Assembly: GCF_035582795.1 (NCBI RefSeq) | Contig: NC_134366.1 | Coordinates: 29,063,661-29,127,660, forward strand | From: Mycteria americana | Taxonomy: Eukaryota; Chordata; Aves; Ciconiiformes; Ciconiidae | Direction: 5' to 3' | DNA length: 64,000 nucleotides | In this document: positions 40,408 to 51,800 of the stretch, piece after piece | How positions within the stretch are numbered: the first letter of the stretch is position 1 | Layout of the letters: the number at the start of each line of letters is the position of its first letter | Notes under the pieces: model-generated | Databases searched by the model: none | Seen by the model: only the letters and a program-made list of their open reading frames with translations | What the model was told of the DNA's origin: nothing | Program-made: the position numbers and the translations under genes

Positions 40408-41099
40408 AGAGATATGGCAGGCCGTCAAGAGCAGTGTGCACAGTGACCTCCATTTACAGAAACACGAGTGGCCCTCTGCATGGACCAGTTCTTGTTTGCA
40501 CAGACCTGCACCCCAGTCTTTTTCAAAAAAAGAAAAAAAAAGTAAAACCTCTACCTATTAACTGCAAAGCTCCATTAACTACCCACTGTTTGCAAAATGC
40601 TATCCTTCGGTTACATTGTAATGTAAAACACCTTTTAAATCTATACTCCCTCTTCATATTTAGTAGATTTTTCCTAAGGAAAGGTATCAAGAGAGAAACG
40701 TCACAGATGTTAAAAAGGTAGGCAGCATTAGCCCAGGGAGATAAGGAATGATTTCAGAGGGCTCAGTTACCTAGCAACGTCCCTTGCAGTTGCCTAATGG
40801 TATTTTGGAAGTGCAGAGGCTCCAGACCGGCTGAAGTGAAGGGAATGAGGGGCTGGAAAGCGGCGGAGCTCCGCAGCCCAGCCTGAGCACACGACACAGC
40901 TGCTTCCAGGCAAGACCAGGCAGACAAGAAGAGCAAGGTAACGCGATAAAAGGGTGGAGGGACAGCCCTGCCCAGGGCATTGCTTTCCTAAACGCGTCTG
41001 AAAAGGCGGCGAAAGAGGCACCACCGCCAAAATACCTCACCACTTACAAGCCTTTAAGTGGTCAAGGGGAGGTGACGCCCTTCGCTCTCCCGTCTCTCC
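40408..41099. other. Upstream flank of the C1GALT1 CpG island
   Basis: Unique sequence between the large CR1 and the island. Holds the X-box candidate at 40766. Confidence 0.55.
40766..40778 (+). promoter_or_regulatory. RFX-type X-box candidate upstream of C1GALT1
   Basis: GTTACCTAGCAAC matches the X-box consensus. About 0.8 kb upstream of the C1GALT1 start and just outside the CpG island. Confidence 0.4.
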
Positions 41100-41541
41100 C
41101 TTGCCCTCGCGTGCTCTCCCCTTTCCGCCCTGGGCCCTTTTCTCACCCACAAGCCTCAAAGCCCTGACCAAGCCACCAAGCACGGCAGGCGAGCCGGCCC
41201 CCGCCCTCACGCTGCAGCCCCGGCCCGCGGCACCCTTCACCCACCGTCGCCGCGCCGGCGGCCTCCCCACGCGAGAGGCGCGGGCTCTACTCGCGGCCTG
41301 GCGCGACGACGTGGCCGCGCTCCCGGCGGACAGGCGGAGGGGACACGAAAGGACGGACTCCCGCCCCCACGCGTGACTCCCGCGCGGGGGGCAGCGCGGC
41401 CGGGGACGCCGCCGTCCTCCCGCGCCCCCCACCGGCGGCGGCCGCGCGCGCCCACGAACGTGAGGGGATGGCGAGCCGCCGCGCGGCGGCAAGGGTTAAA
41501 TGCGCGTCCCGCGGCCGGCCACGCCCCCCGGCGCTCGCCAC

Positions 41542-41546
41542 CCAAT
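41542..41546 (+). promoter_or_regulatory. CCAAT box (NF-Y site)
   Basis: Reads CCAATGAG, a classic NF-Y context, inside the CpG island and 60-100 bp before the likely C1GALT1 start. Confidence 0.5.
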
Positions 41547-41599
41547 GAGCAGGCGGCGAGGCGGTGCTGCCCTCCTCGCGCTCCGGGGGCGCGCAGCGC

Positions 41600-41730
41600 G
41601 GGGCAGCGGGATGGTGCCGGCGGCGGCGGCGCGTGGCGGCGGGTCTGGCGGCGGCCTCTCCTGCGCGCGGCCAACGGCTGCCTGCGGGCCGCGCGGCTGA
41701 GCGCGCGCTGGGCCTCCGCCGGCCGACGAG
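41600..41730 (+). other. C1GALT1: Predicted non-coding C1GALT1 exon 1
   Basis: The donor GACGAG|GTGAGG at 41730 is the only strong one in the island on this strand that I noticed, and it precedes a 6.2-kb intron to the coding exon. The start near 41600 is a guess from the CCAAT box at 41542. If transcription starts upstream of 41611, the exon includes a 29-codon upstream ORF (41611-41700). Confidence 0.5.
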
Positions 41731-42891
41731 GTGAGGGGGCGGGCGAGCGAGCGGGCGGGCCGCGGTGGCGAGCGGCGCTGAGGGGGCAGTGGCGGCGGCC
41801 ACGGGCCCCGGGCCGTCGTTGGGGGGAGGGCGGCGGGCAGGGCCCTGAAGGCAGCGCCCCGTCTGGGGAGGCGACGTGAAGGAAGGTGCCGCCCTGCGGT
41901 GACGGGGCGGGAGGAGGTGGTCGGGGCCGTGCGTGTCATCCCGGCGGCGGCGAGGAGGGTGCCCGCAGGAGCCGCGGTTGCGGGGACAGCAGGTGCCTGG
42001 CTGCCCGCCTGGGAAGGAGAGGCTCCGAAGGAGGGGTCTCCTTGGAAGACAGCGAGTCTCTCGGGGCCCCAACGGAGGGAGCGAGGTGCCTTCCGAGGGG
42101 GCGAATTGCTCGCTGCTCCCCACCCATCCGCCTTCTGCTTCTTGTAACGGGGACTTCCTGGACTGACGTCGCAGTTCCCTGTAGTAAGAGCTAGGTTAGT
42201 AGAGATGTAGAAAGCCACGCTTTGGACGTGGTAACTTGTTGCTGAAAGAGGGACTCAGCGTTTGGAATGAGGAAGGAGATTACCAAGATCTTTCTTCCCG
42301 CTCACCTGTGCTGTAGATTGTTACGCATCTTGTTGCAATGCTGTTATTGTCCACCTGTACCTAAATACCTTGCTTTTGTTGTCTATATTTTTGGATAGAA
42401 CAACCAAGAGTCTTTGATGGAAAAATGTTCCTCTCCAAAGAAATGCTTATAATGTTAGATTTAAAAAAAAAAAAAACCAAAGTATTTTTGAAAGTGAAAA
42501 ATATAATCTGTGCTTAGTTGGTAGGAAACTGCAGCAGTTCACAGTAATCCTTGATGCAGGCAACATTAGCAAATTACAACTGTTTTGCATGTAGCTTCAT
42601 TTTAGAAGCATATGAATATGTATGCATAAAGCTTCTAGAAATAATGGGACATAGTGAGCAGAAGACCTGTCTTGGACATTGCACAGCTAACTACGTTTTC
42701 TACATTTTGACTTTAATTATCCTGATGTGTTGCTCAACTCTTAAGGACATGGTAGTAGAGATCAGTTTCATAGCTGATTATGCAGCCCTCAATGGACAGT
42801 TACATGCTGGGGCCTCAGAGGTTCCCCCTCACTTCCTAAGGAACAGATACAAGGAAGAGCAGGCTGTGTGTGTAGGCTTGCCATGTTTCTC

Positions 42892-42929
42892 ATTATGAGA
42901 AATAATGAATTCTCATTATTTCTCATAAT
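42892..42929. repeat. Perfect hairpin, 17-bp arms
   Basis: Left arm ATTATGAGAAATAATGA (42892-42908), loop ATTC, right arm exact reverse complement (42913-42929). In C1GALT1 intron 1. Confidence 0.9.
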
Positions 42930-43269
42930 CCTAAAGAGATTATGGTGGGATGAAACATATATAAAAATATCTAGAGTTATGTCCCACATTCTGTAAATTT
43001 CAAAATCCCAGACTTGGTGGGTTTTTTGTTGAATGTGTTTCCTCTTGAAACAAGTTCAAAAAATTACATGGTCTGAATTTGCTTAAAAGTATTAGTTTTA
43101 AAGGTGGTCTTTTTTGGTTTTTGAGGGGTGGGGATAGGGCAAGCTCCCAGTATCATATATTCCTATTGTATGGGGATTCCCTAAGTTTGCTTTGGCTTAG
43201 GAAGGTGACCTTAACCCTTGTTGGAACAGCTAGCAGAGTGAGAACAGTATTTTAGATTAATGTGTTAAA

Positions 43270-44670
43270 AGGCTCATCACCAGGACCACACAGAGGCACA
43301 GTGGGGGCACGGGGCACCCCGTTAATCTAATCGGAGGAAGCAGCCCCTAGTTCTGTCACTGGAGAGCCATCAGCCCCGATGCCCAGGTGTGACACGCATC
43401 AAGATAAGTCAACAGAAAGGCTCTCTGGAACAGCTTACAAGATTGAGGGGGCTAACTGCCTACAGAGTATGGGAGATATTATGGGATGCAGGAGAAGAGC
43501 ATCTTGTGACTGTACAAAACTTGTTATGGGATGTTTAGGGGAGGGACTAAAGAGAGGGAACAAGGTGGTTTGAGGAGGAACGAGTATGGGAAAATAGAAG
43601 GATAAGGGAATAAAGGGCCTGGTCAATTGTAAACAAGTGGCTGGTCAGCATGTTTGGCCATGTCCTGTGCCAGATTACCACAGCCTGTCCTCTTTTGTCA
43701 TCAAGCTCCATTTCTAACTGTTTTCTTGGATGAGAGGACCCTCTGCTATATTCATGTGTGCATACTGAGGTCTATGTGCCAGCAACTGGAGTGGTATTGT
43801 AAGTTATAGGGACTTCTGTGTCTGGTGTGCCAGCAACTGGAGAGACTAGAGTGAGTGAGGGTCTAAGTGTCAGCAACCAGAGTGGAGACTGTAAGTCATA
43901 GAGGCTTGTGTGTCTGGAGTGCCAGTAACTGCAGAGACCGGAGTGCATGCATATTGTCTTGGCAAGTATGCCAGTGTGTGGTTGCTAGTGAATATCATGC
44001 CAGGCTAGCCAGTGAGTAGGATAAGAGGCTTGGGAGCCAGGTTTTGAGGCAGCTGTAAGTGTGGAAGAGGTACTAGTGAGATCAGAGGGTCTTCAGTTTG
44101 CAATATGAGAGTCCAGGAGGTCCAAGCCGGCTACTGGGGGGACTGTAAGATCTGGGGGTTGTTTTGCATGTGTGTGTCTGAGCGAGACAACTGGAGACAA
44201 GAGGATCCCAGGGCCAGTTACTGAGTGGACTGAGTGTCTAAGGCCATTTACTGCGGGATCATGATATGCCTGTGGGAAGCTGCATGTGCATCTGCGTGAG
44301 GAGGTCTGTACCAGCAACTGGAGCAGGGCTCTGGGGAGGCTGAGGATTCAGGGTTGGTTCCTGGATAGACTGAGTGTCTGAGGCCAGTTACTGGAGGGAT
44401 CCACATTGTATGTATGTGTGTATTCCCCGCTAACAGACTCTTGTCCTGGTCAGCTAGGGAGAGGAGCAGCATAAGGCCAGACCATGTTTGTGTTTGTATG
44501 AACACTGTTTTTAGCTGTGTTGATCTGTATGGTCAGCCATGTGTATATGCATGTTTGCATGTGCAAGTAGGGGAATAAATCCTCAGCCTTGTCACTGGCT
44601 GGACCTGGGGACATGGAGTTGCAGCAGCCTTGTCTCCATTGGGCTGCCAGGTTCAGCAGCCCCTACACAG
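43270..44670 (+). repeat. Degenerate tandem array, possibly the body of an LTR
   Basis: From 43775 to 44400 a core GCCAGCAACTGGAG(A/T) recurs every 40-50 bp with drift (43778, 43828, 43868, 43919, 44212, 44308, 44382). The intervening GTAAGT-CATAG-type and GTGTGTCTGG pieces also repeat. The array is followed by AATAAA at 44574-44580 and a G/C-rich end finishing CAGCAGCCCCTACA. The 5' part (GGGGGCACGGGGCACCCC) is not repeated. An endogenous-retrovirus LTR with an internal minisatellite would explain this, but I found no convincing target duplication. Confidence 0.6.
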
Positions 44671-45027
44671 AAAAATTACTTTTTCCTCTAAGTTTGAAGA
44701 CACAGAAATAGTTGACTTACAAAAGTTAAATTTGGAGCCAAATCTACAATGACTGTTAAGTTGTGATAGAATTTTAAAACATTTGTTAGTCTGTTTGATG
44801 TGGATAAGGCTACCTACATGAATATCTAAATAGATATATTTGTTTAAGCTGCCATGATAGAGCAGCGGAGCATAAATTAAATTTAAACCTGGGCTTTTGT
44901 TGTAGGTATCTTTTAAAATAGTGTCTGTGTTTTAACTCAAGAGAAGTAAAAATAGAAATAGGAATAAAAATGAGGATCTTTTAGTGACCTGGCAGGTTTT
45001 GCACTTACCTTTTCCCTCTCTGTATGT

Positions 45028-45167
45028 CATAGAATCATAGCATCACAGAATGGTTTGGATTGGAAGGGACCTTTAAAGATCATCTAGTCCAACCCCTTGC
45101 CATAAGCAGGGACATCTTTCACTAGATCAGGTTGATCAAAGCCTCGTCCAACCTGACCTTGAACACT
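45028..45167 (-). mobile_element. CR1 LINE 3' UTR fragment
   Basis: Plus strand reads the inverted CR1 terminus CATAGAATCATAGCATCACA and then TTGGAAGGGACCTTTAAAGA and CATCTAGTCCAACCCC. About 140 bp in C1GALT1 intron 1, with no coding part. Confidence 0.85.
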
Positions 45168-47991
45168 TAAGTGTTTTGCATGTCTTGCCCCTGAATAAAT
45201 CCCTGTATAGAAAAGAATGTCAACAAAGAGTTTGAGTGAGGATGCTTATCATAATAAGAACTGACCTTCCTTTTAGACATTTTCTGGTTCTAGTCTAATG
45301 CTATAGTATTCAGTTATTTTTGGTGGCAAGTTAAAAGACTCTACTTATGTAAAATATCAAGATAATACAAAAAAATGAAGATTTCTGTCCTGTTTACTGT
45401 TGGAGTTTATAAATATATGGATACACACACAATATATAGTGGTCCGGTCTGTTGATATAAAATTGATAGAACGATGAGCAGATAATTTTATATTGAAAAC
45501 TGTAACTAGAGGCATTTCATATCAAATATGAAGTACAGCTTCAGCATCTGTCCCTACCTGCTCCCAGAAATCCTCTTTGCTTGTGTAATACTGCCAAATC
45601 AACTTCTGACTTCCAAATGTGATGAATGCACTTTTTTCTCTTTTAACATTTCCAATACACTTAAAGTTTTTTTTCTACATAATTTAACATAATTCCATAG
45701 TTTAATAAGCAGCAGTTATTTTCAAGTGATTTTCTTTTTTTCTCTGCAAGCAAGAATAATTTTAACAGCTGTTAGAGCAGATAACTGGAATTGTATGGCA
45801 AAGAGACACCTAATATTGAAAAGTGGAACAATGGAGACCTTTTTCTTCTAGAAAGTGCTGTAGCTACACTGTGTGCATGCATGGATTTTTATTTTTTTCC
45901 CCTTTTAATATGCTGAAGGAAGGCATTGTTTTATCTGGCCCTCTCCCTTTGTGTACTGCAAATTTTGAGGGGACTTTGTGGTGATAGATGGGGAAAGTGA
46001 AAACAAACAAACAAAATTTTAGTACAGTGGATGTTTTTCAGTGTCATAGGCTGCTTGTGTGTATAGGCTTTTCCTTAAGTGTTTTGGGTTTTTGCCCTTT
46101 TTTTTTTTTTTGGAAGGCACCTGATCTAAGTCCTCATGTTTTCTTCCCAAGTTAGTGGTATATAAGACGATAGAAATAAAGCTGGAAACAAAGTCATTTT
46201 TTCATGGCCTGGGTCACAAATGATAGTACAGTCAATTTTATACTTTAAGATGTGATATCTAAAGGCAATTGTTGGTCTCCACCAAGATGTAGTACTGAAT
46301 TGAGGGAAGACAACATATGATTAAAAAATTGTATAATGTGCCTTTTCGTATTAAAGAACTACAGCTCCTTATAAACCATAGTTATAATTGTGTGAATTTT
46401 ATAAAACCTTTAAGTTTCTTGATTTTTGTTTTGTGCTTCAAGTTGTGTTTCCAGTTTTCTTTCCTTTTTCTAGCAGTGTGGAAAGAAAAGCATATCACAT
46501 GTTAGAGCTGCTTCACTCTCAAATGATCTAGATCTGCATGTGTGCAGTCAATCGGATGATTTCTGAAAGTGTCAGCCTAACAATACACGCACTTGCTTTC
46601 TGTCCTCTCTGCTTTCCCTTCAGAAGAGTGCTCAGACAGACAGAAAACTGGTATTTGGAGGGCGTGTTGCTGCAAAGTGATTCATGCAGCTTGCTTGGGG
46701 ACAGTCTTTTTCCAATAGACTCTGCACAGCCAATGAGAGAAGTGGGTGCAGGCTAAATGAGTTGTTTTGGTGGCTGCAGCTCTTTTCTGATCGATGGTTT
46801 TCATCGATGCTCTGTACATACCATAATTTTCTTTTTTTGGCTCCCTAACTAAATTGGGTTCTGCCCATTGACATTAAGGATGATCCTAATGGAGGAAACA
46901 TCATCAACTTGTTTGTAAGGCACTGGCTTGAATCCAGTATGTATTTAACAGTCAATGTTTTTTTAGTTTAGTCATGAATTATTAGAAAATATCTCAACCC
47001 TTTGCAAAGATGAAAAGGCCTCAGGTCTCAACAGCCTGAAGTTGGTTTGCAAGTGTTTAATATATAAAAATTCACACTTGTTTTGGATGTATAAAGCTCA
47101 CTGTATGCAGGTGTAGGTGCTGGTTTTGTTTAATTTTATAAAAATGGTCAGCCAAGTCCTTTTGTTTTTGAGGAGCAAGGGTGAAGTGAAGGGGTTTTTT
47201 ATTACCGAAATACAAGGTTTTGGATGTGTAGAAGTGGCTTTGAGGCTGACGTGTTTTCTTCTCCGCTTCCTCCAGATGGCTTTTAAAAATGGGTGTTTCT
47301 GTATAAGAATTCAGATGTCTTCCTCTTTCTTCTGAAACTCTATCCTCAGTACTTCCTAAAAGTGGAAGGAGAACTGCCCTACTCTGAGAGTAGATTTGCT
47401 TTTATAACTCTTCAAAATCTGCTTGTGTTTTGACAACTGTTAAAGAATTCCTGTAATATACTTATTCCTGGAGTTTAAGTACATCTCATGACCTTGTATC
47501 TTGACCTGTAGATTGCCTTTGATCATCACCTTTTAGCTTCGTAAAAGACTTATTTAAAGTGCAGATTTCTTGGGAAGAAGAGAATAAAGTAGTGAACATA
47601 TATTACAATTTTATAATTAAGATATTGCACTTTGAATGTATACATTCTTGTATAAATATTGTATAAATATAATGAATTTTTTGTACATACAGTCATTATT
47701 GTGATTTATGACTGTCCTTTATAATTTTAAGGTAAAGAACATATGGTTGGGAGGCCTTTTGCACTAACTTTATCAATATTTGTACAATTTTATATGAATA
47801 TTTGCATTGCTCTTGTACTTAAACTTCCGTGCAAGTCCAGGGGAGCTGAATCTGAGCCAGAACTGAGATCTTTACTTCCAGAGATTTAGTCCTTGATTTC
47901 TTCCTATAGTTTTAGATTCAATTTCTGTGTTAAGCAGCTTCAAGCCTAATGTATTTTTCATTTGTTTTTGACAGTGTATTACCTTCAGGAG

Positions 47992-48214
47992 ATGGCCTCT
48001 TCTAAGTCTTTGATGAACCTTCTAACCTTCACTTTTGGATCAGCAATAGGATTTTTTGTATGCTATCTTCTGTTTAGCATTATACTAGAAGAACAGGTTA
48101 AGATCCAGCCTCATATCCTTCACAATGATCCACATGGTCAACACTCAGCAGATACCGATAACAATCAGCTGCAAGGACAAATGAATTTCAATGCAGACTC
48201 TGGACAGCATAAAG
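47992..48214 (+). CDS. C1GALT1: C1GALT1 coding exon 1 (signal anchor and stem)
   Basis: The exon begins after TTGACAG at 47975, so only 17 nt of 5' UTR precede the [16 protein letters not shown] aligns with the known start; an upstream in-frame ATG at 47962 is intronic. Residues 8-31 are hydrophobic ([20 protein letters not shown] onward), the signal anchor. Conserved LHNDPH and MNFNADS follow. It ends in phase 1 at donor GTATTT (48215). Confidence 0.95.
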
Positions 48215-48790
48215 GTATTTTGTTATGCCTGACTAATTATATAATATGCCCCCTTTTCATGCATTGCAAAATGTTGCTTTCTTCACTGCCAAGAATTTGT
48301 ATGAATCCTTTTCATTCATTTTCTCCATGTTCAGGTTACATCTAAATAACTTTGTTCTCCTGAGGTCCCCTGAATGGTGGTTTTCTTTCTTTACGTTTTT
48401 ATTCCAGTAGTGATTTTTTTCCTTAGAGCCCAACCATTTGTCCAGCTCCTGTATCCAGACTTGTTTGGAGCAGGAACTTCTCAAATGAACTATTGACATC
48501 AAATGGTGGTTTTGCTAAGCAGATATATTTGCTAGCATTGTAGAGGTGGCTGAATTGCTTTTTAGCTTTAAGAAGCTAATTTTGGGCCACTTCTAACTTT
48601 TTATCTAGCCTCTCAGATAAAGCTGAAAAAAAAAGAAATTGACTTTTTGACATGATTAGTAAAACTTGGAATTGGGGCAGGGCGGGGGGGCAGAGGGGGG
48701 GTCACTGTGGACATTGTTTGCCAAGCTGATTATGCAGCAGTCCAAACACAGATTGCTGTTCGCAGTCAAAACTAGAGAAATTCTGTTGCA

Positions 48791-48826
<36 letters not shown>

Positions 48827-51800
48827 CAGAGAAGGTAGACCCTTCTAATATTTCAAGCATACTTTTAAATTTGACACATCTGATTAAATGAGTTCATTCT
48901 AAATCCTAAATACAGATAATGTCAGAGTTGGGGCAGTTTGGATGGGAAAAATGCACTATAATGCATTTGCTGAAGATGCTAACAAGTAATTTGCTATTTA
49001 AATGTATTTAAACTGCAAACTTTGTAAGAAAGTTTGTGAGTGTTTCACATGTAATTGTAGAAAATTGTTACAAAGAAGTCTGATCTGTTGTGGCCTAAAG
49101 TGTAAGCAGGAATATTTTAGGACCAGTTATGCAGATCTCACTCTCCATGGAATATTCTTTTACATCAGTTGAAATCACTCTGTATGTATCAAGTGAAAAT
49201 GTTTCTTTGAGGGAAATTAATGCTTTGGCAGCTTGGAAAACATTATATTACACACCTCAAATAACTGTATCTATTTATTCTGTTGGATTGCCTACAAATA
49301 AAAACATTTTAGCACAACAATAATACTAGTTTCATAGTATCCTAACTTACTTAATCTGATTTTTTTACAAATAGGATTTAACTTGATTTGGTGATAAATT
49401 CTTTCTGGCTTACCATCTGCTTTTTCCTTCAAAAATATGTTGCTGTTAGAAACATTTATTAGGTTTTGTTAGTTAACATGAATATATATAACAAAGCTTA
49501 TTAGCTTTTTGACCTGTGTTGTAATCATTAAGTTGTGTTCATTGTGAAGGGCAAAAATATTCAGATTTTAAATTTTCATTAGTCTTCCAATACAATAAAA
49601 AAGTTGCCTCTGAACAGTTTTTGTGTACAAATCAAAGTTTTTTAAAGTCACACTTCCCTGAGCAGATACCCATTTTGATATGGCTGTTATGCTCGCCTTT
49701 ATCCTGTGAAGTTGAAGGAGCTTTAAGAATTTTAGTTTCTTGGTTTTGGGAGTCTTGTTTGTTTTTTTCCTAAATCTGACATTAATTTCGTTAACTGGTA
49801 CATTTGGAAGCAAATGTCTCTTCTCTCTCTGCATGTCTTTTCTGGTCTAGAAACAGAATGTCGGGGGGGAGGTTGCTCTTACGTTTGTTTTGCAATCAAG
49901 TCTAATATTGTTTTGGAACTTTCCTCTTTTTTTAGATGAGAATAAAAATATTGCAGAGGGACTCTATCAGAAGGTGAAAATACTGTGTTGGGTCATGACT
50001 GGACCTCAAAATCTAGAAAAGAAAGCCAAGCATGTTAAGGCCACTTGGGCCCAACGTTGTAATAAAATACTTTTTATGAGCTCTGAGGAAAATAAAGACT
50101 TCCCAACTGTGGGCCTAGAAACCAAAGAAGGCAGGGACCAGCTGTACTGGAAGACTATTAAAGCTTTTCAATATGTATATGACCATTATTTTGATGATGC
50201 TGATTGGTTTATGAAAGCAGATGATGATACATATGTTATATTGGACAATTTGAGATGGCTTCTTTCAAAATACAGTCCTGAACAACCAATATACTTTGGA
50301 AGAAGGTTTAAGCCTTATGTGAAGCAGGGCTACATGAGTGGAGGAGCAGGATATGTTCTAAGCAAAGAAGCTCTGAAGAGATTTGTTGCTGCATTTAAAA
50401 CAAACAAATGCTCTCACAGTTCCTCTATCGAAGACCTAGCACTAGGAAAATGCATGGAGATCATTAATGTGGAAGCAGGAGATTCTAGGGATACAAGTGG
50501 TAGAGAAACCTTTCATCCCTTTGTTCCAGAACATCACTTAATCAGAGGATACCTACCAAAAACATTCTGGTACTGGAATTATAATTATTATCCTGCTGTA
50601 GAGGTAAGTCATTAGGAACCTGGTACCCATTTTATCAAGTACATCTTATGGTGCGTATGAATGTGTATGATGTGTGAATTAGTAGTTTAATAACATCTCA
50701 ATATATTTTAGAAAAGAAGATTTGTTGTGATCCTGTGATACACCTGTGTGTAGCTGTGTTAAATACACTAGTCATCAACTAAAAGTTGATGCTAAGAACT
50801 TAACATTCCAGAAGAGCTAGTGAATCTTAAATTATTATTGCTGATTTGCTATGTTCTGTGCACAGCAAAAAATGATTCAACCTTTTTGACACGTTTGTCT
50901 AGTGTCACCACAGCTACCTTCCTTGCAAAGTTATTGTTCAGTTTTGTTCCCTCATATCTTTCACACAGTGTCCCTAGCTTCTCCTGCAGCCAGCCAACTA
51001 CCAGCATGCAGTGAGATGAGTGGGGTTCATTCCAAGCTGTGTGTGCTGGCTGTACAGAGCCGGGTCAAACAGTATGGCTTAGTTACATTAAAGCCTAGTG
51101 AAAGGGAAGGTGGTGCTGAAGCACCTTTATCTTCTGCCCAACAGCAAACTTTGCATAAAATCTGTAGAAATAGAAGTAATTTTGAGACTTGCTCATGATT
51201 GTAGTTGGTTAACATTAGCTAAGAGATTCCCAAGTTATTGGAGGGGCTGGTGAGTAGTGGTATGCGTGACTGTACTGCCTGCTACTCTTTTTCCCTTCAA
51301 ATGGAGATGTGCTGCAATATACTTCTCTTATCACTGATAACTGTGTGTAGTGTTACCTGGCTTGAACACTGGTATGTGCCCTGCCCTCACTTTTTTGTTG
51401 AAGGTTGTTAAAATATACATGTAAGTGAATTCCATTGAACATCAGCAACAAAAATAGCATTTACAAGCTGAAACATTCTTACTGCAAGAACTTCAGATTG
51501 TCCTTTGTGTTCCACATCTGAAATCTCCAGTTAAAAAAAAAAAAAGGAAAAAAAAAGGCGAGGGGAGGAGCAGGGTGCTACTTGAAATTAAAGCGATCTG
51601 AAGGTATTCTGCATTGTAAACTTTGATGATCATATAATCTGTGATGTGGCTGCTTCTTTAGGATTATAATCTCACTTTTAAAGGTATTATTTTTCAGCAA
51701 GCTTTGAGATCAGCATAAGTGGCCAAAATCAAGGGTAGGATGTGGGATTTTTTAGACAGTAAAGCTGGAAAAAAACCCAAAAAAGTCTAGTTCTTCAGTA

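Larger units (their letters stand above)
41100..42150. promoter_or_regulatory. C1GALT1: CpG island at the C1GALT1 promoter
   Basis: About 1 kb of very CpG-dense sequence. It holds a CCAAT box at 41542-41546 in the plus orientation, then a GC-rich first exon ending at donor GAG|GTGAGG (41730/41731). It is TATA-less as far as I can see. The many open frames inside are compositional. Confidence 0.85.
41731..47974 (+). other. C1GALT1: C1GALT1 intron 1
   Basis: 6.2-kb intron bounded by GTGAGG and TTTTTGACAG. Contains the end of the CpG island, the hairpin at 42892, the degenerate array at 43.27-44.67 kb and a CR1 scrap at 45028. The rest is AT-rich and featureless. Confidence 0.6.

Noticed and set aside
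39688-40428. 246-codon minus-strand frame
   Set aside because: Antisense shadow of the CR1 ORF2 C-terminus, which is coded on the plus strand.
41237-42218. Long open frames (up to 278 codons) at the C1GALT1 promoter
   Set aside because: Same compositional artefact in a CpG island, with Pro/Arg-rich translations on both strands.
47962-47991. Upstream in-frame ATG for C1GALT1
   Set aside because: It lies before the acceptor TTTGACAG (ends 47974) and so is intronic. MASSKS at 47992 matches the known start.
48666-48848. Open frame ending in poly-Phe
   Set aside because: It is the translation of the 33-nt poly-T tract in an intron.
49890-49935. Start of the second C1GALT1 coding block at 49890
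   Set aside because: Intronic read-through; the acceptor is at 49935 and the codon phase links to 48214.
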